The notes under the pieces are model-generated. The model was not told the DNA's origin, searched no databases, and saw only the letters and a program-made list of their open reading frames with translations. Both the position numbers and the translations under genes were made by a program. From positions 1 to 5,660 of the forward strand of contig URVL01000150.1 of NCBI GenBank assembly GCA_900551265.1: a stretch of DNA of 5,660 nucleotides, read 5' to 3'. Shown here one piece after another: positions 1 through 5,291 of this stretch. Numbering within the stretch: position 1 is the stretch's first letter; the number at the start of each line of letters is the position of its first letter. The DNA is from an uncultured Eubacteriales bacterium. GTDB lineage: Bacteria > Bacillota > Clostridia > Oscillospirales > QAMX01.

Positions 1-18
1 GGTTTGGGGCAATCGTTT

Positions 19-67
19 CGGCCCCCCGGGGGCGGGGGGGGGCGGGCGGCGCCCGGGGGGCCCCCGC
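19..67. repeat. 49-nt G/C-only tract with inverted repeat
   Basis: Every base from 19 to 67 is G or C. Arms 20-30 and 52-62 are perfect 11-nt reverse complements around a 21-nt G-rich loop, and smaller self-complementary C5G5 (23-32) and G5C5 (56-65) blocks lie inside. The tract starts 14 nt downstream of the MATE stop codon, so a transcript of that gene would form a very stable hairpin. No U-run follows on the minus strand, so it is not a standard intrinsic terminator. The plus strand also has G-runs (28-32, 34-42, 44-46) that satisfy a G-quadruplex pattern. Its extreme composition at the window edge makes a sequencing or assembly artefact a serious alternative. Confidence 0.5.
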
Positions 68-80
68 TTTTCACCGTATT

Positions 81-1448
81 TCACAGCGCCTGCACGGGGA
101 CATTGCCCAGGGTTTTCGCCTGTCTTTGATAACAGACGGCGAAATAGACGATTTCTGCAACGGCAGTGATTGCCCAGGAAAAGGCATAGAGCAGGTACAG
201 GGATGTGATTGTGCCAAAATACGCGAAAACCGTATAGACCCACACCACACGGAAGACGCACGAGCCCATGATAACGATTACCGTTGGTACAAGACTTTTC
301 CCAAGACCGCGCGAGGCGGCAATGGTACAGTCCATAAAAGCCGAGATTGCGTAGGAAAATCCCATGACCGTCAGGCGCGCCATTCCAGCCTCCACGACGG
401 CCGCATCGGCAGTAAAGAGCGCAAGGAAGTTCCTGCCGAATGCGACAAGCAGCAGCCCCAATACTGCGCCGATGCCGAAGGAATAGGCGAGGCTGATAAA
501 GTAACTCTTTAACACGCGGTCTTTCTTCCCAGCGCCAAAATTTTGTCCCATGAAACTGGCGCACGCCGTGTAAAACGCGGCCATGACATCGTAAATCAAT
601 GCGTCGGCGTTAGCCGCCGCAGAGTTTCCCTCAACGGTTGTGGCGTCAAAGGTGTTAACGCCGGCCTGAATAAACAGATTTGCTATGGCGAAAATGGCGT
701 TTTGCATGCCGGCGGGGACGCCGAGCGATAAAATGGAGAGTGCCTTGTCGCGGCGGATGCGAAGCTCGGAAAAACGGAGCCCATAGGCATCCTGGCTGGA
801 CCGCAGGGCCAACAGGATCAAAAATGCAGAAATATACTGAGAAATTATGCTGGCGATTGCCACGCCGTCGACGTCCATGTGGCAGACGATGACGAAAAAC
901 AGGTTCAGCAAAACGTTTGTGATGCCTGCGGCCAAGAGATAATAGAGCGGACGCCTGGTGTCGCCCACCGCGCTTAGAACGGCGTTTCCAAAGTTGTAAA
1001 TTGCCAGCGCCGGCATGCCAAGCAGATAAATACGAAGATAAAGCGCCGCACCGTCAATCAGCTCTTCCTTGGTACCCATAAGCTCCAGCAAGCCGCGCGA
1101 AAATAAGAGCCCGGCCGCGGCAATCAATGTGCCGATGATGAGCGACAGAAGCGCCGCCGTATGAACCAGTTCCCGCACATCACGTTCGGCATGCGCTCCC
1201 ATGTTGCGCGCCACAAGCACATTAATGCCGCTTCCAATACCAATTAAAAATCCGGTAAAGAGCGTGATAAGCGTTGTCGTCGAGCCGACGGAGCCAAGCG
1301 CCGCCGAACCGGCAAAACGTCCGACCACTGCAATGTCGGACATGTTGAAGAGTACCTGTAAAATGTTTGAAAGCATCAAGGGAACGCTGAAAAAAAGAAT
1401 TTGTTTTCCAAGCCGCCCCTGCGTCATTTCTTTTGTGTGCTGTACCAT
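81..1448 (-). CDS. MATE family multidrug/cation antiporter
   Basis: This is a multi-antimicrobial extrusion (MATE) transporter of 455 aa, within the usual 440-480 aa range. It is an inner-membrane protein expected to export drugs or metabolites in exchange for Na+ or H+. The sequence is almost entirely hydrophobic and divides into two six-helix halves. Family landmarks are the N-terminal MTQGRLGKQ stretch before helix 1, the NMSDIAVVGRF segment (about 35-45), GDTRRP at 162-167, GQNFGAGK at 301-308 and RGLGKS at 380-385. The frame is open upstream to 1556, but the start at 1448 is preferred: the extra 36 residues would overlap the upstream gene and are charged and not MATE-like, while 1448 has an AGGACG ribosome binding site 7 nt upstream. 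It follows the GTPase-NYN gene by 4 nt, so the two are probably co-transcribed and translationally coupled. The substrate cannot be told from sequence. Confidence 0.95.
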   Translation of the reverse strand: MVQHTKEMTQGRLGKQILFFSVPLMLSNILQVLFNMSDIAVVGRFAGSAALGSVGSTTTLITLFTGFLIGIGSGINVLVARNMGAHAERDVRELVHTAALLSLIIGTLIAAAGLLFSRGLLELMGTKEELIDGAALYLRIYLLGMPALAIYNFGNAVLSAVGDTRRPLYYLLAAGITNVLLNLFFVIVCHMDVDGVAIASIISQYISAFLILLALRSSQDAYGLRFSELRIRRDKALSILSLGVPAGMQNAIFAIANLFIQAGVNTFDATTVEGNSAAANADALIYDVMAAFYTACASFMGQNFGAGKKDRVLKSYFISLAYSFGIGAVLGLLLVAFGRNFLALFTADAAVVEAGMARLTVMGFSYAISAFMDCTIAASRGLGKSLVPTVIVIMGSCVFRVVWVYTVFAYFGTITSLYLLYAFSWAITAVAEIVYFAVCYQRQAKTLGNVPVQAL

Positions 1449-1452
1449 AGTC

Positions 1453-4044
1453 TTACGTCCTGTTGATTTTTCTGATGATTTCTGCGATCTGAATCTTTGC
1501 CTGTTCGACCTCTTCCCGAAATGCCCGCGCAGAAATACGCATGGCGCCGTGGCCAAGGATAATGAGCTGCTCCATGCCGTCGGAGGTGGCTACACGCACG
1601 CGGCGATTACGGCTGAGCTCATAGGTTGTGCGCTCAATGTACATATCGGCCGTCTCGGCCTCTTTTGTATAGACGACATAGATGTTATGATACCGCTCCA
1701 CGTCACAGACATTGCGCTGCACCTTATAGGCGTCAAAGACGAGGATCAGCACACATTTTTTAAACCCCTGATAGTTGCTCAAAATGTCCATCAGAGTATG
1801 ACGTGCCGCGTCCATATTGACGGCGGCAAGCTTTTTCAAATCATCCCAGGCAAAGATGATGTTATAGCCGTCTACAAGAAGATAGTCGGTACCGAGTTCC
1901 AGAAGCCGGAAATGTTCCTCGAGCCGTTCGCGTACGATGGGCTTTGGATCAAAGAAATGTCCATCCTTAACCGGGCCATACGTGCGCTCAAAAATGGCCG
2001 CAAGCTCCTGATCCTCACGCAGTGTTCCGGAGTAGCGCAGCGGACCAGTCCGGTGTGGCGCAGTTTCTCCGGTCGGAGCGCTGTCTGACTGGTCTGCGCC
2101 AAGGCGGAGTCCGGTATCAATGTGCATATATGCTTCGACATGATCCCAACGCACCGTAAACCCTGCGCCGTGCGCACAAAATACGGAATCAGCGGGATTG
2201 TCGAGATCGTGCGACGGATCATAACCAATTGACGCGATAACTTCCGCCGCATTATGACAGGGCGCATACCCTTTTACCGTAAAAGAAAGCTTTCCCCGGC
2301 CTTTGGTGTATGACGTGACCTGCGCGGCGTACCCGTGCATTTCAGATACCGGCGCGCTGCCGGTCAGGACAACGGCGTCTCCAATCGTTTCCGGCGGTGC
2401 GAAGGAGCCGCTCATGTTGCCGATATCGTTCATGGCGCGGCCAAGGGATTTCGGCGGTAATTCCAGACGGAAATCATAGTAGGGCTCAAGTAAAACGCTT
2501 TGAGCACGCATCAGCCCCTGCCGCACAGCACGGTAGGTCGCCTGCCGGAAATCACCGCCCTCGGTATGCTTAAGATGCGCGCGCCCGGCGATCAGCGTAA
2601 TACGCATGTCCGTAATAGGGGAGCCGGTTAAGACGCCCAAATGCTCGCGTTCCCCCAAATGTGTCAAAATCAGCCGCTGCCAGCTGCGGTCAAGCGCGTC
2701 CTCCGGGCAGGCGGTATCGAATGTGAGGCCGCGTCCCGGCGCGTCCGGTTCCAGCAGAAGGTGGACCTCTGCGTAGTGGCGGAGCGGTTCGAAGTGCCCG
2801 ACGCCCTCTACCGGCGCGGCAATCGTCTCCCGATAGACGATGCTTCCCGCACCGAAATCCACCGACAGACCAAAACGTTCCTGAATCATATGGCGCAGGA
2901 TCTCAAGCTGCACTTCACCCATCAGCTTGACGTGTATCTCTCGCATCCGTTCGTTCCAGACAATGTGGAGCTGGGGATCTTCTTCCTCAAGCTGCCGAAG
3001 CTGCAAAAGCGCCGTGTGCGGGTCGTAACCTTCCGGCAAGAGCACCTGGTAGGTCAAAACTGGTTCCAAAACCGGCGGTACGGATGTGGTTTCTGCGCCC
3101 AGTCCCTCGCCGGGATACGTTTTTGTCAGCCCCGTAACGGCGCAGACCATACCGGCCGGCGCCTCGTCCAGAGACTGGAACCTGGCGCCGGAATACAAGC
3201 GGAGCTGGTCGGCTTTTTCTTCCCATGGCGCGCCGTCCGTTCCCGTGCCCCGCAGCACATCCTTCACGCGCAGCACGCCGCCGGTCACTTTTAAATAGGT
3301 CAGCCGGCGGCCCTGCGCGTCGCGTGCGATTTTATAAACCTTCGCGCCGAACTCGCTGCGGTAGTGCGGCGCTGCCGTGTAGCGGTTGATGCCGGCAAGC
3401 AGCGCATCCACGCCTTCAAGTTTCAGCGCGGAACCGAAATAACACGGAAAAAGCTGACGGCGGCGAATGAGCGTCCGGATATCATCATCTGTTACGCACC
3501 CTGTCTCAAGATAACGGTTTAAAACATCCTCGTCGCACATGGCGGCGTTTTCAAAAAACACGTCGTCTTCCCCGGCGCTGAAGTCCATACAGCCTTCGGA
3601 GAGTTGGCTGCGCAGTTCGGCAAGCAGCGCTTCGCGTCCGGGACCGGGCAGATCCATTTTATTGACAAAAAGAAATACCGGAATACCATGCTGTGCGAGC
3701 AGGCGCCAGAGCGTGCGCGTATGCACTTGTACCCCGTCTGTGCCGCTGATGACCAGGATGGCATAATCGAGTACCTGGAGCGTACGTTCCATTTCGCTTG
3801 AAAAATCCACATGTCCGGGCGTGTCGAGCAGGATAATCTCCAGTTCGCCTGTGCGGAATACCGCTTGCTTGGAAAAAATGGTGATGCCGCGCTCGCGCTC
3901 CAGCTCATAGGTGTCTAAAAATGCATCACGATGGTCAACGCGTCCAAGGCGGCGGATGCTGCCGCTTTGATACAGCATCCCTTCGGACAGGGTTGTCTTC
4001 CCCGCATCGACATGGGCCAAAACCCCGACTACAAGCTGTTTCAT
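1453..4044 (-). CDS. Tet(M)/EF-G-like GTPase fused to C-terminal NYN (Rae1/YacP-like) nuclease domain
   Basis: An 863-aa cytoplasmic protein, versus about 640 aa for Tet(M)/Tet(O). Residues 1-230 are a translational GTPase domain: G1 AHVDAGKTT (10-18), G2 ERGITI (51-56), G3 DTPGH (74-78, with the catalytic-type His78), G4 NKMD (128-131) and G5 GSA (204-206). Residues of roughly 233-610 follow the EF-G/Tet(M) order of domains II to V, including GEVQLEI (376-382) and EPYYDF (520-525). Residues 650-719 are a linker containing AIFERTYGPVK. Residues 720-863 match Rae1/YacP: LLVDGYN (722-728), FDAY (770-773), TKEAETAD (793-800), VATSDGMEQ (818-826) and GHGAMRISAR (831-840), with acidic residues D725, D771, D800 and D822. 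The Tet(M) domain IV loop motif (Tyr-Ser-Pro-Val-Ser) is absent; the matching stretch near 487-498 is unrelated. I infer a ribosome A-site GTPase carrying an mRNA endonuclease. Automatic annotation may call it a tetracycline ribosomal protection protein, which I doubt. The start has a GGGAGGA site 3 nt upstream. Confidence 0.93.
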   Translation of the reverse strand: MKQLVVGVLAHVDAGKTTLSEGMLYQSGSIRRLGRVDHRDAFLDTYELERERGITIFSKQAVFRTGELEIILLDTPGHVDFSSEMERTLQVLDYAILVISGTDGVQVHTRTLWRLLAQHGIPVFLFVNKMDLPGPGREALLAELRSQLSEGCMDFSAGEDDVFFENAAMCDEDVLNRYLETGCVTDDDIRTLIRRRQLFPCYFGSALKLEGVDALLAGINRYTAAPHYRSEFGAKVYKIARDAQGRRLTYLKVTGGVLRVKDVLRGTGTDGAPWEEKADQLRLYSGARFQSLDEAPAGMVCAVTGLTKTYPGEGLGAETTSVPPVLEPVLTYQVLLPEGYDPHTALLQLRQLEEEDPQLHIVWNERMREIHVKLMGEVQLEILRHMIQERFGLSVDFGAGSIVYRETIAAPVEGVGHFEPLRHYAEVHLLLEPDAPGRGLTFDTACPEDALDRSWQRLILTHLGEREHLGVLTGSPITDMRITLIAGRAHLKHTEGGDFRQATYRAVRQGLMRAQSVLLEPYYDFRLELPPKSLGRAMNDIGNMSGSFAPPETIGDAVVLTGSAPVSEMHGYAAQVTSYTKGRGKLSFTVKGYAPCHNAAEVIASIGYDPSHDLDNPADSVFCAHGAGFTVRWDHVEAYMHIDTGLRLGADQSDSAPTGETAPHRTGPLRYSGTLREDQELAAIFERTYGPVKDGHFFDPKPIVRERLEEHFRLLELGTDYLLVDGYNIIFAWDDLKKLAAVNMDAARHTLMDILSNYQGFKKCVLILVFDAYKVQRNVCDVERYHNIYVVYTKEAETADMYIERTTYELSRNRRVRVATSDGMEQLIILGHGAMRISARAFREEVEQAKIQIAEIIRKINRT
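1456..1461 (-). promoter_or_regulatory. Ribosome binding site of the MATE gene, inside the upstream gene
   Basis: On the minus strand AGGACG lies 7 nt before the ATG at 1448. It is formed by the last two sense codons (Arg, Thr) of the GTPase-NYN gene, directly before its TAA stop. Ribosomes terminating on the upstream gene therefore sit on this site, which favours translational coupling. It also decides the MATE start over the upstream in-frame ATG at 1556. Confidence 0.7.
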
Positions 4045-4047
4045 GTA

Positions 4048-4054
4048 TCCTCCC
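4048..4054 (-). promoter_or_regulatory. Strong ribosome binding site of the GTPase-NYN gene
   Basis: On the minus strand GGGAGGA precedes the ATG at 4044 with a 3-nt gap (4 nt counted from GGGAGG). The AHVDAGKTT P-loop begins at residue 10, the normal position for this family, so this start is well supported. The spacing is slightly short, but the core match to the anti-Shine-Dalgarno sequence is strong. Confidence 0.75.
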
Positions 4055-4078
4055 GACTGTATTGATATCGCTCCTTCT

Positions 4079-4087
4079 ATTGTATCA
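4079..4087 (-). promoter_or_regulatory. Extended -10 promoter for the GTPase-NYN / MATE unit
   Basis: On the minus strand the sequence TGATACAAT is a TGn extended -10 element joined to TACAAT. The -35 region 17 nt upstream (CTTTCT) is poor, as is common when an extended -10 is present. Transcription would begin near 4072, giving a leader of about 28 nt. That is too short to hold a Tet(M)-style leader peptide and attenuator, and the only small frame, ATG-ATA-CAA-TAG at 4089-4078, starts upstream of the predicted transcript and has no ribosome binding site. Confidence 0.5.
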
Positions 4088-4149
4088 TAAAACGGACAAA
4101 AAGAAAGCGGCAGCTTGTAAAATACCGGTTGACCGTATGCGCGAAAGCA

Positions 4150-4165
4150 CGCCGGATATCCGGCG
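4150..4165. repeat. Perfect 16-nt palindrome in the intergenic gap
   Basis: CGCCGGATATCCGGCG reads identically on both strands. It lies in the 143-nt gap between the dehydrogenase stop codon (4188) and the GTPase-NYN start (4044), about 22 nt after the stop. As RNA it would form a 6-bp stem with an AUAU loop. On the minus strand no U-run follows directly, so it is at best a weak terminator for the dehydrogenase. On the plus strand CGCCG (4150-4154) can also pair with CGGCG (4171-4175) before T6 (4176-4181), a terminator-like shape, but no plus-strand gene is seen upstream. A protein-binding operator is possible but unsupported otherwise. Confidence 0.45.
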
Positions 4166-4187
4166 AAAAGCGGCGTTTTTTGAAGCG

Positions 4188-4784
4188 TTACGCATCCATT
4201 AGTTTCCTTGCCATGAAAACACCCATGACGGATGCCATCATAAGTCCGCGCGTCCAGCCGCTGGAGTCTCCGAGGCAGTGCAGGCCGCGTACGTTTGTAT
4301 TTAAATTTTCATCGAGCTTAATTTTATTGCTGTAAAATTTCAGCTCCGGCGAGTAGAGCAGCGTTTCCGGCGCGGCAAAGCCCGGTACGACGATGTCCAC
4401 CGCCTGGATGAAATGGATGATATTGATCATGGCGCGATAGGGCATCGCTGCGGTAATATCGCCTGCGACGGCGTCCGGCAGGGTGGGGACGACGTTGGAC
4501 TGCGAAAGCTCCTTCTGCCAGGTCCGTTTTCCGTCCAGGATATCGCCGAAACGCTGGACAAGGATGTGCCCGTCGCCAAGCATGTTCGTCAGCTCGCCGA
4601 TTTTCTGCGCGTAGGCAATGGGCTGGTTAAACGGAACGGAAAAGTTGTGAGAACAGAGAATTGCGAGGTTCGTGTTCTCCGACTTCCGCTCCTTATAAGA
4701 GTGACCGTTGACGACGGCCAGATGATTGTCGTAGTTTTCCTGGCTCACAAAGCCGCCGGGATTCTGACAGAATGTGCGTACTTT
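4188..4784 (-). CDS. FAD-dependent dehydrogenase (COG2509-type), 5'-truncated C-terminal fragment
   Basis: The last 198 or so codons resemble the C-terminal part of the uncharacterised NAD(P)/FAD-dependent dehydrogenase family COG2509, whose full members are roughly 450-540 aa. Landmarks are VRTFCQNPGG at the left end of the homology, VNGHSYKERKSENTNLAIL, ILVQRFGDILDGKR, TLLYSPELKFYS and the C-terminal GLHCLGDSSGWTRGLMMAS, where the Gly-Asp belongs to the FAD-binding end of such flavoproteins. The N-terminal Rossmann nucleotide-binding motif (GxGxxG) is absent. The frame stays open upstream to an ATG at 5054, but those 90 codons are antisense to the flavodoxin-like gene and unlike the family, so family homology stops near 4781-4784 where unrelated sequence begins. 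As it stands the product would be non-functional. It could be a real deletion remnant or an assembly chimera of an intact gene. Confidence 0.85.
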   Translation of the reverse strand, partial: KVRTFCQNPGGFVSQENYDNHLAVVNGHSYKERKSENTNLAILCSHNFSVPFNQPIAYAQKIGELTNMLGDGHILVQRFGDILDGKRTWQKELSQSNVVPTLPDAVAGDITAAMPYRAMINIIHFIQAVDIVVPGFAAPETLLYSPELKFYSNKIKLDENLNTNVRGLHCLGDSSGWTRGLMMASVMGVFMARKLMDA

Positions 4785-4803
4785 ATTTTTAGGGTATGTG
4801 TTG
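4781..4803. other. Breakpoint 1: dehydrogenase coding sequence joined to flavodoxin promoter region
   Basis: Left of about 4784 the minus strand codes for the conserved middle of a COG2509-type dehydrogenase. Right of it the minus-strand reading loses all family resemblance, and the plus strand becomes an AT-rich upstream region leading to a divergent gene. A conserved domain is cut mid-sequence with no insertion-sequence end or flanking inverted repeat visible. Confidence 0.7.
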
Positions 4804-4816
4804 CTATAATTATAGC
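4802..4816 (+). promoter_or_regulatory. Extended -10 promoter overlapping a perfect 14-nt palindrome
   Basis: TGCTATAAT (4802-4810) is an extended -10 with a consensus TATAAT, 31 nt before the ATG at 4842. The -35 position 17 nt upstream (TTTATT, 4782-4787) is weak and lies right at breakpoint 1, so the native -35 may have been lost. GCTATAATTATAGC (4803-4816) is a perfect palindrome covering the -10 and start region, which would suit a repressor operator, though AT-rich palindromes of this length can arise by chance. Confidence 0.5.
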
Positions 4817-4826
4817 ATAAACTTTT

Positions 4827-4831
4827 GGAGG
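4827..4831 (+). promoter_or_regulatory. Ribosome binding site of the flavodoxin-like gene
   Basis: GGAGG lies 10 nt before the ATG at 4842. The spacing is slightly long but acceptable. The start is confirmed by the flavin-binding loop GSPRPTGNT at residues 10-18, in the place expected for the family. Confidence 0.75.
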
Positions 4832-4841
4832 TGTAAATCAC

Positions 4842-5291
4842 ATGAGCAAAAAAATATGTATCTTGAACGGAAGCCCCCGCCCTACTGGGAACACCAAAGA
4901 ATTGATTAAGCGTTTTACCAAGGGAGCAGAGGCAGCAGGACACGAAGTAACCTGTTTTGATTTGCAGAAAATGGATATTCATGGCTGCTTGGGCTGCTGC
5001 AAAGGCGGAAAGGATGAAGCCTGTCCATGCGTTCAGAAAGATGACATGACACAAATTTATCCGGCGTACCGAAATGCGGATGTTGTCGTGTTAGCTTCCC
5101 CTATGTATTATTGGGGGATTAGCGGTCAACTAAAGAGTGCTTTTGACCGCCTGTTTGCCGTAGCGGAATTAACGCCGAACTATGAAAACCCAAAGAAAGA
5201 TTGCGTCCTGCTTATGGCTGCGGAAGGAAATACCGAGAGCAACTTTGCCCCTGTTCGGGCTTTCTATGAGGGATTGACTTCCCATCTGGGA
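4842..5291 (+). CDS. Flavodoxin-fold NAD(P)H-dependent FMN reductase, 3'-truncated
   Basis: This resembles the cytoplasmic NADPH-dependent FMN reductase/flavodoxin-like oxidoreductases, which reduce quinones or other acceptors with bound FMN. Residues 10-18 (GSPRPTGNT) are the FMN phosphate-binding loop after the first strand, and SPMYYWGISGQLKSAFDR (86-103) is the conserved flavin-contacting segment and helix. The cysteines at 49, 52, 53, 61 and 63 recall the Cys cluster of iron-sulfur flavoproteins, but the spacing is not the canonical CX2CX2CX4-7C, so I do not claim a cluster. Family resemblance runs to about residue 150 (SHLG); full members are about 180-200 aa, so roughly the last 35 residues are missing. 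The reading frame remains open to the right edge, but that tail is antisense to the peptidase gene. Promoter and ribosome binding site are intact. Base composition (roughly 45-48% GC in two lines counted by hand) is below that of the GTPase gene (70% in one line). Confidence 0.85.
5268..5291. other. Breakpoint 2: flavodoxin gene joined to C39-like peptidase gene, tail to tail
   Basis: In this 24-nt stretch both readings still look like their families: plus-strand EGLTSHLG (flavodoxin) and minus-strand SQMGSQSL (peptidase C-terminus). To the left only the plus-strand gene makes sense, and to the right only the minus-strand gene does. The overlap suggests that the join happened at short shared sequence (microhomology). 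Confidence 0.65.

Noticed and set aside
1449..1556. N-terminal extension of the MATE protein to the ATG at 1556
   Set aside because: The extra 36 residues are charged, overlap the upstream gene and have no MATE character; the ATG at 1448 has a ribosome binding site and the typical family N-terminus.
1201..2088. Plus-strand frame of 295 codons
   Set aside because: Entirely antisense to the MATE 5' end and the NYN part of the GTPase gene; it has no family-like motifs and its composition follows the opposite strand's codons.
2641..3294. Plus-strand frame of 217 codons
   Set aside because: Antisense to domains II-IV of the GTPase-NYN gene, whose minus-strand reading is strongly conserved; no recognisable protein.
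4045..4187. Tet(M)-style leader peptide and transcriptional attenuator upstream of the GTPase gene
   Set aside because: The predicted transcript leader is only about 28 nt, and the only short frame (3 codons) has no ribosome binding site and lies upstream of the predicted start.
4413..4820. Plus-strand frame of 135 codons
   Set aside because: Antisense to the dehydrogenase fragment and crosses breakpoint 1; no start signal or family resemblance.
4890..5040. Iron-sulfur flavoprotein (Isf) assignment from the cysteine cluster
   Set aside because: The cysteines at 49, 52, 53, 61 and 63 do not fit the canonical CX2CX2CX4-7C spacing, so only a general FMN reductase call is supported.
4785..5291. 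Invertible (phase-variable) segment or mobile element
   Set aside because: No inverted repeats at the two seams, no recombinase or transposase gene, and no target-site duplication visible.
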